64,000 nt of DNA from Poa pratensis (taxonomy: Eukaryota > Streptophyta > Magnoliopsida > Poales > Poaceae). Under the pieces are notes generated by a model that saw only the letters and a program-made list of their open reading frames with translations, ran no database searches and was not told the DNA's origin. Each line of letters begins with the position of its first letter. Position 1 is the stretch's first letter. The position numbers and the translations under genes were made by a program. Positions 11,103 through 22,100 of this stretch are shown here, piece after piece. The DNA lies in NCBI GenBank assembly GCA_947311845.1, contig CAMZMU010000081.1, positions 1,580,646-1,644,645 of the forward strand, read 5' to 3'.

Positions 11103-11623
11103 GCCGCGTGCGGTAACTGCACGCATTAACTGCGCCACTACCGCGCGGTTATCGGGAAGGCGCGGGATCGTGTGCGGGTGGGCGCACGGTTACGCGGTTG
11201 GTGGCCGCACGATCGGCCACATCGTGGGCCGCAGAGTGGCAACCGCCCACCCGGATTTCCTGTACTGGTCAGCGCGAGAATCGAGGGGTCGGGGGCGGTC
11301 AAGTTGGTCAAGTACTTGAGTGCGCAGGTGCGCTGTTCGGTGGGTCCGGCTGACGAGGGCGGCGTGTGGTCAGGACCTGTCTTTCAGAGGTCCGGGTTTC
11401 GAGGTTCGGGCAGAGATTCTTCGCCACGTGCCTCGGAAGATCTTGGGCAAGATTGTGCTCTGTCGAACAGCTCGGAAAGTTCAGTTTGCATATCTACCTC
11501 GGATTAGATGGTGGTATGTGGGAAGTACCTCGGCGGAACTATGTTTGAGGTCGGTTTTAGAGGTGGTGTCTTGCTTGTTTTGAACCTGCTACGGCCCTCC
11601 ATCCGAGGTCGTAGGACCGCACC

Positions 11624-11638
11624 AGCTTCGGGGACTAA
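11624..11638 (+). promoter_or_regulatory. polypurine tract of Tat element
   Basis: AGCTTCGGGGACTAA immediately precedes the TGTCGGGG start of the 3' LTR. This is the expected site for plus-strand cDNA priming. It is interrupted by pyrimidines, as in other grass Tat elements. Confidence 0.75.
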
Positions 11639-12834
11639 TGTCGGGGGAGTATCCCCGGGTAGGGTCAAGGCTTGGCATAAGTGGAGTTCGAAGGTGTGCC
11701 GAGGTACGGAAAGGGCCGACCTGTTTGGGCCTGGGAATGTCCGAGCTTCATCTTGACCTGGAGAATACAGGCCGACCTATCTTGGCCCAGAGGGGTCCGA
11801 GGTATACTGTTGGTCCAGAGGGGTCCGAGGTATACTGTTGGCCAGGGCCGAGGTTCACTGTCCGAGCTATGTTCAGCCGACCTAACTACCTCAGTGCAGT
11901 GGTTTGTGTTGTGAGAGCAGGAGAAGCTGTGGGGAGGAAGTAAGATCCGACCTGGTAAAGATCTTAAGCGCAAGACCCGAGGTACGGAGCCGTCACATCC
12001 GTGCCGAGCTAACCGAGGTGGTAGGCGTAGGTCGGGCAGGAGTCAATGCTCCTGTCACTTCCAGCCGGGTACAAGAGCGCCTGACACGGGAGCGTCTGTC
12101 AAGGAGCCTGGCAGAGGCGTGCCCGGGTTCGGCGGGCCTGCACGTCTCTGACCGCTGACCACGCGGGATCTGGGAAAAGGCTACGAGGTAGCTCTGCCAG
12201 GCCACGTCCTGTCTCGGTCAGAGGGGACATGCTAGTTCTGCCGTTAGGCTACAGGAGATGGGCAAGCCACGTCTTGTCCCTGACCGAGGTACGGTGGTGA
12301 CCGTTGCAGAGGCATGGCAACAGTGTTCGGCGAGGGGCACAATGGTAACCCGGCTGGCCTATATAGTGGGCTTCACCCCCCTCCTGCTAGAGAGATCCCC
12401 CCCCCCCCCCCCCCCCCGCGCGCTGGAACTAGTTGATCAAGAGAGAAAGAAAGAGAGAGAAAGCTCGGAACACCCCGGAAACACCTCGGATTCAGCTCAG
12501 AGTGCCTTCTTCCTCCCGTCTAGCTCCATCTTTTACCTCAAGTTCTCACCATTGTAGCATCATACAGCTCGAGGAGCAGCTTGTACTTGTCACTTTGAGC
12601 TATACACTGAGTAGGATAGTGCTGCAGTAGGGGTGTTACCTCCACAAGAGGGCCCCGAAGCAGGGTACATCGTGGTGTGCTTTGTGTTCTTGCTTTCTTG
12701 GTTCTTCGTTCGTGTTCTTGCGTGTTCTTGCGTGTGCACTTCTTGAGTGCATAAACCCTCCCCGGATTCCCCCAACGACCATTCGGCCCCATCTTAGCCA
12801 TACCTATGGCATCTGCCGTGATCCCACCACGACA
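11639..12834 (+). repeat. 3' LTR of Tat element (1196 bp)
   Basis: Starts TGTCGGGGGAGTATCCCCGG directly after the polypurine tract and ends CCACCACGACA. The ends form an imperfect 8-base inverted repeat and TG...CA termini. A tandem pair of a 28-bp unit (CCAGAGGGGTCCGAGGTATA and on) lies at 11787-11841. A TATA-like CTATATAG is at 12358-12365, followed by a 21-base C run at 12397-12417. The 5' partner LTR is outside the window, so the end is set by terminal sequence only. Confidence 0.8.
12358..12365 (+). promoter_or_regulatory. LTR TATA box
   Basis: GGCCTATATAGTGGGC lies two thirds into the LTR, a usual place for the U3/R promoter of gypsy LTRs. It drives sense transcription in intact elements. 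Confidence 0.55.
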
Positions 12835-13438
12835 ATCCCACTTGCAACACACTGGATGCACTCATGCACCCCTCACGGTGCAATCTGATGGTTTCTCATT
12901 TGACTTTTATTTAGTGGAATAAAAGCTTCGACCGTTGTACCGATTGGTGCATATAGCAATTTATTACATTATTAATGTTTGTTTAATCAAAAGAGTATAG
13001 ATGTTATAAACAAAAAAGTACAACTCACGGGGCATAAAGGGTCGATACAATATCAACCATCTAAAAAGAGAGAGAGAAAACTCTGCGATAGATAAAAAGG
13101 TAATCTCTGATCAACCCGCCAGCTCCACCAGCTGAATTATTCCTGTGCAACCATTTTCAAACAGTTGCACATATAGTCCATGTCTTGACGCCGCTACTCC
13201 GGCTAGAAGTAGGACCACATACGGATGCAGTGGGTAATCAAAAAGATAACCTACAAAAGCCATATGAGTTATCCTCCATAAGTTTTTAGGAAGGGGAATT
13301 CTATAAAGAGATGTTATATTGTTTTATTTTGTCAAAAAATAACACTTCTTATTACCATTTCATTTTTTTTTGTTCAGTTATGCTTAGTTAGGATCACCTT
13401 ACGGTGAAGAAACCACATCAAAATTCTCATTCGACTAA
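12835..13438. other. no gene; flank between Tat LTR and Harbinger element
   Basis: AT-rich sequence with no coding signal on either strand. The last three bases (13436-13438, TAA) are the left target-site duplication of the Harbinger element. Confidence 0.6.
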
Positions 13439-15535
13439 GAGCATCTCCACGGTGAGCCCAATAGAGCGTCCGACAAAGTTGTCGGACAGGCGCTATTAGG
13501 CGCGCCGGCAACCGTTGCCGCCTATTGGGAGCGTCGCGCCCCACTAGGCTCTCCCAATAGACCGTCCCAATGCAAACGTTTGAAATAAAGTCTAAAATAA
13601 AATTGTATTACAAAGTTGAACACATAAAATTGTGCGAAAATATAATTAAAATAATTCGTCCAATTATTCTAAATCAATAAGATGATCGGCCTGTTGTCCT
13701 TTGAGTGCCCATAGATGCGCAACTAAATCATTTTGCAATTGCTCATGTGCTCCTTCATCCTTGATTTCAGTGTTCATTGTGAGGAAAATGGCAAAATCAG
13801 CAGCCAAATCCGGAGGCAAAGATCATGATCAACCTGGGCAAGAGGAGCCTGATGATAGTACGAATGGTCATCTTGTGGAGGATCAGCACGTTCACTCTCG
13901 ATGATCATGTTGTGCAAGATCACACAAGTTATCATCACCTCCCACATCTGCTCTTTGGACCAAGTTAGAGCAGGATACCTGACAATAGCAAAGCGAGATT
14001 GTATCACACCGAAAGCCCGCTCGACATCCTTTCTGGCACCCTCCTGTTCTGCTGCAAAATGAGACTGGCTCTAACATAGAGAGTTGGAGATGGTCTTGAC
14101 AAATGTAGACCATCTTGGATAGATGCCATCTGCTAGATAGTACCCCTTGTCATACCATGGCCATTGATCTCGTAGTTGCATGGTGTAGCTTTGCCTTCAG
14201 ATAGTCGGTTAAAAACCATTGAGCATTGCAGAACGTTGATGTCATTGTGAGTTCTAGCCATACCAAAAAAAGCATGCCAGATCCACAAATCATAATCAGC
14301 AACAGCTTCTAGTATGACACTGCACTCTCCAACATGACCCTTGTAAACTCCTTGCAAGGCGAATGGACAATTCTTCCATGCCCAATGCATGTAGTCGATG
14401 CTTCCAAGCATCCCAGGAAATCCTCTAGCTGCGTTTTGTGCCATGAGCCTAGCAGTGTCAGCTTTATTTGGCTGTCTCAAATATTTTGGTCCAAACACTG
14501 CAACCACCGCCCTGCAAAACTGATACATGGTCTTGATACATGTGGACTCAGCCATGCGGAGGTAGTCGTCCACTGCATCTGCGGGTGCTCCATATGTAAG
14601 AACTCTCAAGGCGGTCGTGCACTTATGAATTGAAGAGAAACCAACCAGCCCGGTGCAGTCTCTATTCAGCTTGAATTAGTCATCACTCGCGCACGCCCAT
14701 CACAATATCCATGAAGAGGTCTTTGTTCATCCTAAACCGCCGCCGAAATTCCTTCTCCCCGTGTGTGGGTCATCGGCGAAGTAGTCTTGCCACAGCGTCA
14801 TATGACCTACCATCGATCGCAATCTTTGTTCTTCCTCCTCCCCGGCTTTGAACCTCCAATCCGAGGAGCAGCATTGATCTGCCCTAGCAAACCAAGCAGA
14901 CAAGTGAGGACCGCCAAGTGCTCATCAAGAATGGCGTTTGCGGCGGCATGGGCGGTGAGCAATGCGTCGGCCATCTCGAGCTCGTCGTCGCTATCCATCT
15001 ATAGTCAATTGACTAGGTTAAGCTAAAAACGAACGAACTTAGCAAAAAAATGAGCTGCGCAATGCGACGAACACCTTGCGGGCGAGGTGGTCCTAGGAGG
15101 TGGTGGCGGTGTATCCTCGGTGTTGCGCCAGACTCCAACTGCGGCGGAGGAGAAGATACGTCGGACAGTACGACGGGGAAGATAGTAGGCAGTGCCTGGA
15201 GGCGTCTCGAGCAGGCGGAGGGGGGGTGGCGGCGCCGGCGATTCAGTAGGCATGAGAGGGGTTCAGGGCGCAAGGGACGTTGGGGAAGAAAAGAAATGGT
15301 TCGTGTGGCTGACGCGTCGGCCCGCCCGTCAGGAATACGAAGCGCGTGTTGCCGCGGTTGCCGGCACGCCCGGTTGCGTTCCTAGAATCTGGGTGCGAAG
15401 CGGGTTGTCGGACGCTCTATTAGGACGTGCCGGCAACTTTTGCCTTATTGGACGCGCTGTTGGGAGGCCAATTTTATACCGGCGCGTCCAATAGCCTTAT
15501 TGGGAGCGCAGTTGGGCGCACCGGTGAAGATGCTC
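13439..15535 (-). mobile_element. PIF/Harbinger DNA transposon (2097 bp)
   Basis: The left end reads GAGCATCTCCACGGTG and the right end, reverse-complemented, GAGCATCTTCACCGGTG, forming terminal inverted repeats. Both ends are flanked by TAA (13436-13438 and 15536-15538), the classic PIF/Harbinger target-site duplication. Subterminal GC-rich inverted blocks (GCGCTATTAGGCGCGCCGGC on the left, related sequence on the right) extend the symmetry for about 100 bp. Inside is a DDE transposase pseudogene on the - strand. No second Myb-like ORF is recognisable, so the copy is probably non-autonomous. Confidence 0.9.
13774..14998 (-). pseudogene. PIF/Harbinger DDE transposase, frameshifted
   Basis: The N-terminus begins at 14998 (MDSDDELEMADALLTAHAAA). 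The next 200 bases hold the THGEKEFRRRFRMNKDLFMD block interrupted by stops. The open frame 14609-14133 holds the catalytic core: GSIDYMHW with the first D (14394-14396) and THNDINVL with the second D (14241-14243). After a one-base frameshift near 14140 the frame continues with [19 protein letters not shown] stop follows near 14070, then the third catalytic residue, E at 14020-14022, in [16 protein letters not shown]. All three DDE residues survive although the reading frame does not. An intact protein would cut the element out and reinsert it at TAA/TTA targets. Confidence 0.88.
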
Positions 15536-15538
15536 TAA

Positions 15539-17365
15539 GAGTTAGCAAAACCGTAATTCTAATTCTATCCACGTGCAGACGTGCTCGTCTCTGCTGTGTA
15601 TCTGGGTGCGTCTGCAACAGAAATCCAGCGTCGCTTTCTCGGAGCACTAGCAGCAGCAATCCATCCATCGACACACCCAAACCAAAACTGTTCACACACG
15701 TAGGCATACCAAACCGATAAAAATCACAGCCCTTTTCCTCCATGACCTGAGGTTATGACGGGAAGGTTTGCACTCAGACCTCAAGCATTTTCCGCTCTCC
15801 GATCGCTCCCTCTTTTTTCCGCAATTTTCGGTCTATCCCAGCCGCTTTTTCATCAGTTCTTATTCTGTTCTAAAGGCACCGATGAGGGAAATTATTATCA
15901 CGTGGTCGCCACAATTTTGCATGAGCATCGTTCTGCTCTTTCTCTCTGTCTGTGTGTGTTCATCTGTAAAGAAAGAGTACTCGATATTTGCTTGATTATC
16001 AGAAAATACTAATAACGACATGCTTGCACAAAAATAGATGGTCAAAGCACCAGCTCGCCGATTGTAGCAATGATCAAAGACTTCAATATGGATCAGATGC
16101 AACAATATTTTGGTAGTGGAATATAAACCCCTCCTCTTCCGTGCATTTTCATCTCTCGTGTATAAATTCTTCCCATTTCAAAAGGGCACATAAGTTAGAT
16201 TCTTCCCCAGATTGAACAATATTAAAGCTAGCGTCTCTAGTTTCAACTGAACGGTCAAACTTGTGTTTTCCTTGTGACGCAACGCTGTGGAGGTCAGCCA
16301 AACTTAATCCATTTTCGCCGTGTGTTTCTTGCCAGTTGCCACTATCAGGATGTAACCAAGTAACCAATGGGCAACGTGAAAAGACCATATATCGGTTTCA
16401 AATAAAACCAAACCATCTAGCTCGTAGATTCGTTTTCTTTGGTTGCATGCTCGCAAGCATGGACATTGCCTTCTAACAGAGAACTTGAAAAGCTCAACGC
16501 TCTATTTCCTATTACTGATGAGCCACTGATGATGTAAAACAGGTACCCTAACATAAACGGTCTAAGCAAGTTGGAACTGTTCGTACATACTGCTAAATTA
16601 GAGCAACTAGTGCATGTTTAAAAAAAGTTTATACTAGGTAACATGGATATAGTATTACCTTTTTCTAAGTAGTCGCTCCTGATTCTGTTCTACTCTGTTC
16701 TTGGTGTCACACTTCTCTTCACCCTTCAACCAGCCCATAGAGCCTGATTTGTGCACCTACCGGCCACCTGGGTCAAATATCTGACCGTCTTCTTTGCCTC
16801 CGATCAGCTAGCAGTCTCAGATGTATCTGTAAATGTTGGATTCTGTCAAACTGTTTGACCTCCTCGGCAGGAAATGCCCCTGTGCTGGTACACTTCTAGT
16901 ACGATGCATGGGCTTCCGTGGCTGCTTCAGAATTGGCCTTATTTTCAGTCATTTTTTCCAGCTCGTGTTCTTTTACTGTATTCATGCAGGGCATCCCAAT
17001 CTGTACCACTGCAGAGCGGTTTTTAAGGAGGAGATGCATCTACTGAAGCTAAGGGCAACAAGAAAGGCTTATGAAAATTATGCTGCTTGGGTGGACAGTT
17101 TTATTTGAACTTTTAGCAGTAGTTCTTAGCTCTTAGCCTTTTTTTATTACAAATCTCTTGTGCTAATCTCTCTTGTATGCTTAAACCCAAAAATTAATTA
17201 AAAATGCAGTACAACAGTACTGTAGTTCCTCAAAAAAAACATTCCGACATGTGGTTATCTGGAGGAATAAGTACTTGTACATGTGTTGGTTACCTAATTT
17301 GGAACGATCATGGATCTTCTTTTCTTACGAAGGTAACATGGACCTTCTTAATTTGCACGAGGGCC
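15539..17365. other. no recognisable gene or element (1.8 kb)
   Basis: Short frames only, for example a 91-codon frame at 16833-17108 with no family resemblance that I recognise. No terminal repeats were found. It may be old intergenic DNA or unrecognised element fragments. Confidence 0.5.
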
Positions 17366-17479
17366 GTCATACTAAGGTGGCCCACAAATGAACCTTCTTT
17401 GGAAGTACGTTTAAACAAGTACGTATATGGGAAAATTTCTCAAGAGCCCACTGGAGATGCCTCCCCTGGTTTCTGACTC

Positions 17480-19062
17480 ATGACTCCAACGGGGCGACGC
17501 ATCGAGTCCGCGCGCCTCCGTCCCTGTCCGCTGGAGCCAAAAACACGGCCTAACGGGTCAACGCAAACGGACCGCGGTCCGTTTTTCGGTCCGCCGCGAC
17601 GCATTCCTGGCCCAAATTTGAGCCACCGATGCGTCGGCGCGGACGCGCGGCGGACTGAAAACTCGTCCGCGCGGCCACGCCTCGTGTCCTCCCCAAGCCC
17701 ACCTGTCAGCGACAAGGCGCGGTCAGCCTCCCCTGGCCCAGTCCTTTTTAATGCTAGGGGATAGGGACGGCCAGCCCCCACCCACTCCACTGCCCTAGCC
17801 ACCTCGCTCGCCGCGATGCGGCTCCGATGGCCGGGGCTCGGCAAGGCCAAGAACGACGGCGAGGCGGGGTCCTCCTCTGGCCGCCGCCGCCGGCGCTTCC
17901 GCGCTCCCTCCCTGACGCCACCATCTTCTCCGGAGCCGGAGCCGGTCCCCGCCGTCTTCGAGCTCGCGCCGCCGGGCGCCGAGGTGCGCAACCGCGTCTA
18001 CGTGCGCAACGAGGATTGCCAGTGGTACTGGGACCAAGCAACCCCGCTGCCGTGGCCAGATGTCAAGCTTCCCGAGCATTGGCACCTGAACCCGCAGCGG
18101 ATCCCGGTGCCTCCGATTCCGACCAACAAGTGGGCACGGGATCTGGAGGTTGAGCGCCGCCGCCGCCTCCCGGCCGAGCTCCTCAACGATCCCGCCTACG
18201 CGGCGAGGTCCAGCAACTGGGCGGAGTGGTTCCGCGACGAGCACGACCTGCAGCGGCAGGCCCTCTATACGCGGGCTCCGACGCCGCCATCTGGGCGTTG
18301 GTCACCGCCACCGCACACACGGCGGCGGGACGCACCACCAGTGCCGCGCGCGCTGCGGATTGGGTCTGCGCCGCCGCCGCCGCAGGAAGTGAAGATGGAG
18401 GTGGATCCCGAGTACGCCGAGCTCGAGGCCGCGAAGGAGGCCTCGCGCAAGCAGATGGCCGAGGACGAGGCCAAGCGCTGGGCCATTGTCCTCGCCGAAG
18501 TCGCCCGGGAGCAGGAGGCGGCCCTGCAGGCGCAGCAGGCGACGGTCCTGGAGGAACCACAACCATGGTGGCAGGCCATGGACGTGGACCTGCCACCGGA
18601 GCCTCCGCTACCAGAAGGCCTGCTAGAGCAGCGCTGGGTCTTCAATGGAGGTGACTGGGAGGTCCCAGAGCAGGTGCAGGAGCAGCAGCCCACGCCACCG
18701 GCCGTCGTCCCACCGCGAGGCGGACCACCGGCGTACCTCTGGAAGCAGCCGGACTATGTCATCCTCGATGGGGATGACGAAGAGGAGTAGAAGCCCGCGA
18801 AGGGAAAATATTATAGTTTATATATATTTTTGTTTTAAAAATATTATGTAAAAATGCCGTTTGTGGCCCACCCCCTATATATGAATGAAAAAGGCCCATA
18901 TATGGCCTGTTTAGCTAAAAAAAAATTGCCGGACAGACTCAATGCGTCGGGCCGTTGGGCGCACTGCCACCAACGGTGGACAGGGGCGGACTGGGCATGT
19001 CCGTTTGCCGACGCAAACGGATAAAACACGCGCGTCCGTTTGCGTCGGCCCGTTGGAGTCAT
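17480..19062 (+). mobile_element. compact TIR DNA element carrying one intact ORF (1.58 kb)
   Basis: The left end ATGACTCCAACGGGGCGACG and the reverse complement of the right end ATGACTCCAACGGGCCGACG match over 22 bases with one mismatch (17480-17501 and 19041-19062). Subterminal CCGTTTGCGTCGG-type motifs repeat near the right end. Comparing with the empty-site model at 19228/19229 leaves only 1 bp of duplication if the TIR is 22 bp, or a CAT triplet if the element begins at GACTCC. The target-site duplication, and so the superfamily, is unresolved. No transposase is present, so it must be mobilised in trans. A related head sequence occurs at 43940-44200. Confidence 0.75.
17816..18790 (+). 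CDS. uncharacterised transposon-borne protein, 324 aa
   Basis: An open frame of 324 codons from ATG 17816 to TAG 18788-18790, with strongly GC-rich third positions. Residues 1-45 are basic and Ser/Arg-rich (GRRRRRFRA, possible nuclear signal). Residues about 60-140 hold an aromatic block: CQWYWDQATPLPWPDVKLP, then HWHLNPQRIPVPPIPT and SSNWAEWFRDEHDLQRQ. Residues about 195-240 form an acidic/Ala-rich, probably helical stretch, and the tail is Pro-rich, ending in GDDEEE. I recognise this W-rich layout as a type often predicted in Triticeae genomes near repeats, but know no function. It lies inside a TIR element and may be an accessory or captured gene. The unbroken frame, unlike the neighbouring transposon genes, suggests recent insertion or constraint. 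Confidence 0.7.
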   Translation: MRLRWPGLGKAKNDGEAGSSSGRRRRRFRAPSLTPPSSPEPEPVPAVFELAPPGAEVRNRVYVRNEDCQWYWDQATPLPWPDVKLPEHWHLNPQRIPVPPIPTNKWARDLEVERRRRLPAELLNDPAYAARSSNWAEWFRDEHDLQRQALYTRAPTPPSGRWSPPPHTRRRDAPPVPRALRIGSAPPPPQEVKMEVDPEYAELEAAKEASRKQMAEDEAKRWAIVLAEVAREQEAALQAQQATVLEEPQPWWQAMDVDLPPEPPLPEGLLEQRWVFNGGDWEVPEQVQEQQPTPPAVVPPRGGPPAYLWKQPDYVILDGDDEEE

Positions 19063-19517
19063 CCTCAGCTCTCCATGGGAAAATTTCTCACCTACCATGC
19101 ATTTGGGCCAATCCGTCATACTAAGGTGGCCCGCAAATGAACCTTCTTTGGAAGTACGTTTAAACAAGTACGTATATGGGAAAATTTCTCAGGAGCCCAC
19201 TGAAGATGCCTCCCCTGGTTTCTGACTCCTTAGCTCTCCATGGGAAAATTTCTCACCTACCATGCATTTGGGCCAATCCTTAGGTCATCATACTAACATA
19301 GTATATGTCCACTTTGTCTATAAATGTTGAAACTAACAAAGATGCTAATCATGATGGTTGTTAGGAAGGACTAGGTCTTAGGCTCTTACCTATACAAGGA
19401 CCAACAGTATGTTGTACGTACTGTCCATTTGATTCTTTCTTGGGAGTTGGTAAAATTCCAACTCGATTCACAACTTGATTCAATTAAAGGTCATTTTATG
19501 AATAGTTTTAGCATTAC

Positions 19518-21340
19518 TTTTTTTAACGAGAACATAGTCCTGGGCTCTACGTCATAATGATGCACACAACATCATTGTATTGCATCGTTTCACAGTAATA
19601 GAGTATATAAAAATACATCTCAAGAATCACTCAAAGTGGCAACATGAATCAACTAACGAAACTCGGAATAAACAATGATTCTAGACATGTTATATTCGTC
19701 TAACATGTTGTCAGCCACCCTTGTTGAATATAGCCCGTATGGTGCCATCAACCTAGTAGATCTTGAAACCATGAGTTCCCGTTTTTCTGATGTGGAGAAA
19801 TAACGACATGTGGATTCAATATGTAGCTCTCTGGACAAGCTGCAGAAAATGGGCACCTCCAACTTTATCAAAGACAACATCATTTCGATAATTCCTAATT
19901 GTCCAAACAAAACACAAGTGCCAACTCGAATACGAGATTTAGTTTTTTTTATGAACCCATCTAGCCAATTAACAAACATATTAGCAATACTACTCGGTGG
20001 AGAAATATTAAACGTAAAATGAACGAGTCTCCAAATTTTACGTGCAAAAGGACAGGAAATAAACAAATTTTCAACCCATCTAATTGACAAAACACACATC
20101 GTTTACACCCTGTCCAATGTCTCCTGGCAAGGTTATCTGTAATAAGTAAAAAATTCAAATAAACAAACCACATGAAAATCTTTATTTTTACAGGCACCTT
20201 CAATTCCAAAGATACTTGCGCTTGAAAGGCGTATACCCATGCACAATCAGAATACATGAATTTAACTGAGAATTTTCCAAATATCTAAAAGAATCTGAAT
20301 TTTCTAATGAAGAGACTCTCATTAGTCTCTCCACAAGATTCAGCCAAGAGGTCCACTTGGTACCTATTAAAGATCGTCTAAACTCAATGCTCAACGGTGG
20401 TGAAACATCCACAACCAAAACAATTTTGTGTCGCACTATACTAAAAAGAGATGCATACTGAATTGATAAAGGTGTATCCCCGAGCCAGGTGTCCTCCCAA
20501 AATCGAGTTCTCTGTCCGTTACCGAACACAAATGACCCCTATCAAAATAGTCATCTTGAGCTGTCATGATTCCTTCCCAAAAAGGAGAGGCGGTTGGTTT
20601 TGGTTTTACTTGAGTAAAGTTTTCCCACCCAAATACTTATTATACATCATCTCCTGCCAGACCCCTTTTCCATGTAGTAATTTAAACAACCACCTGTTTA
20701 ATAAACATTTATTCTTTATATCAAGTAACTCAATACCTAGTCCCCTTGATCGTTGGGACGACAAATGATATTCCATTTCGTTAAATGATACTTTTTCTTA
20801 TTTTGATCACTTCGTAAAAAGAAACGAGAGCGATAATAATCTATTCTTTCTGAACCCTTTTGGGATCTCAAACAAGGATAAAAAAAACATTGACAAGCTA
20901 GTAAGAACATGATTAACTAGGACAAGACGGTCTCCACATTAGAGCATCTTCCCAGCCCAAGAACCCAATTTCTTCTGAAAACGGTCGTCGATGGGTTTCC
21001 TTTTTTGTTTATCAACTTTCGGTAATGGATAGGAATGCCTAAATATTTGAAAAGCAAAACACCCACCTCACACCCAAAAATGTGACGGTGCTCATTCTGC
21101 ATATCTTTTACTTTGCCAGAACTAATTCGCTCTTATGAAAAATTTCTGATAGTTACACAAATAAAGATAGATGGGGTACAAGGCCACCTGCCTGACCGTC
21201 CTCCCTTAGCTCTTGTAATAAGAACAGTCAGTATCCGCAACTATATTAAAAAATCGGACCTTTTAAAGTCTGAAAATAATGACCAATATCATTATTTACA
21301 CAAATCCCAACATTCCCATCTTAAACAAATCTGGGGACCA
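19518..21340 (-). mobile_element. LINE (non-LTR retrotransposon), 5'-truncated
   Basis: Minus-strand frames match the C-terminal half of plant L1-type ORF2. A short T run on the + strand at about 19519-19525 could be the poly(A) tail of the - strand element. Only the end of RT and the zinc-binding domain remain, as expected for incomplete reverse transcription. Target-site duplications were not found, so both limits are approximate. Confidence 0.7.
19653..21110 (-). pseudogene. LINE ORF2 C-terminal part (RT end and RT zinc-binding domain)
   Basis: At 21102-20917 the frame reads EVGVLLFKYLGIPIHYRKL, the conserved end of plant LINE reverse transcriptase. At 20529-20200 MFGNGQRTRFWEDTWLGDTP marks the start of the zf-RVT region (GNG..TRFWED.W). 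At 20257-19961 the VPVKIKIFMWFVYLNFLLITDNLARRHW-type block (abridged here) with its CKRCVFC follows. At 20099-19653 it ends with LFISCPFARKIW and NWLDGFI. Frameshifts separate all four blocks. No endonuclease domain is present. Confidence 0.8.
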
Positions 21341-22100
21341 TCGCACATCCTGTAGTTGAAAGTAGTTGCTAGACTTCAAAGTCAAATTTAAGCTATAGTG
21401 CCGTTTGATTTGGCGCTCCAGCTCTTTTTTCGTGCACATGTGAGCCCAGAACCGGATACCACTCAAGAAGTGATGCCTAGGTTCTAGGACTGAGTACCAA
21501 TTGCCATTACGATGAATGGATCACTCCCGCTCAAGTAAGAGTCCAGATCGACAAACTGGATTAGTGCCGTGCCTTTCTCGACCAGCAACCTGTCCAAGAA
21601 GATAAAGGTGCATGTACTTGTCGACATGTCTACGTTAGACAGGTACATGTTTGAAAGAAATCTGAAATGGACAAGCCATGCCTGTGCACTTGAGCTCATC
21701 AGCTCCGGCTGTGTCTGGCTGAAATGGCCGTGAAAAACTCCACCGCTGCTGGCTCGGCACAACAAGCTTCATCGCTCCGTTTGAAAAAGACTGAAAGTGA
21801 TGTCGGGAATCGTATGTACCCATTCTGTTTGTAAATTTTCTATGTTAACTGAATTTAGACATAGTTTTTCTATGGAAATTTTAGAAATAGGTGATAACTC
21901 ATAACTACTTCTGGATAGAGACAATAACTCTGTTATATACTCCTACTACGCCCATACGCTAGTTGATTCAATACTACATAGTACTCCATACGCTAAGATA
22001 AACAAAGATAAATCTGGACCAGTTCAAGCACAAGGCCCGCCCCTGTACTAAAAACAAAGTAGACGCATATACGGACGAAAATCCATATCGGCTCATGCGT
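21341..22100. other. no gene; unassigned intergenic sequence
   Basis: No coding signal or terminal repeats recognised. Short frames on the - strand at 21484-21823 show no family resemblance. Confidence 0.5.

Larger units (their letters stand above)
1..12834 (+). mobile_element. Ty3/gypsy LTR retrotransposon, Tat lineage, 5' end outside window
   Basis: The order gag, protease, RT, RNase H, second RNase H-like domain, integrase, long spacer with an antisense gene, polypurine tract, 3' LTR is visible on the + strand. RNase H before integrase gives Ty3/gypsy. The extra RNase H domain and the antisense ORF between pol and the 3' LTR are hallmarks of the Tat group (Retand, Grande and RIRE2-type elements). 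The 5' LTR and primer-binding site lie left of the window. Coding regions carry several frameshifts and stops, so this copy is defective. The right end is TG...CA with imperfect TGTCGGGG/CCACGACA terminal inverted repeats; the target-site duplication cannot be checked because the left end is missing. Confidence 0.92.
17366..19279. repeat. tandem duplication (114 + ~51 bp unit) split by a TIR element
   Basis: Block A (114 bp, starting GTCATACTAAGGTGGCCC, ending TTTCTGACTC) is at 17366-17479 and again at 19115-19228. Block B (starting near CAGCTCTCCATGGGAAAATT, ending TTTGGGCCAATCC) is at 19063-19114 and 19229-19279. The order is A, element, B, A, B. The region was therefore a tandem A-B-A-B repeat before the 17480-19062 element entered the first A/B junction. 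The downstream A/B junction (19228/19229) is a built-in model of the empty site. Confidence 0.9.

Noticed and set aside
12397..12417. C21 run as a functional site
   Set aside because: A homopolymer in an LTR, prone to slippage and sequencing error; nothing else supports a function.
17440..18700. Several long - and + frames overlapping 17816-18790
   Set aside because: GC-rich codon use in the true frame opens the other frames. Only the 324-codon frame has a balanced protein composition and aromatic motifs.
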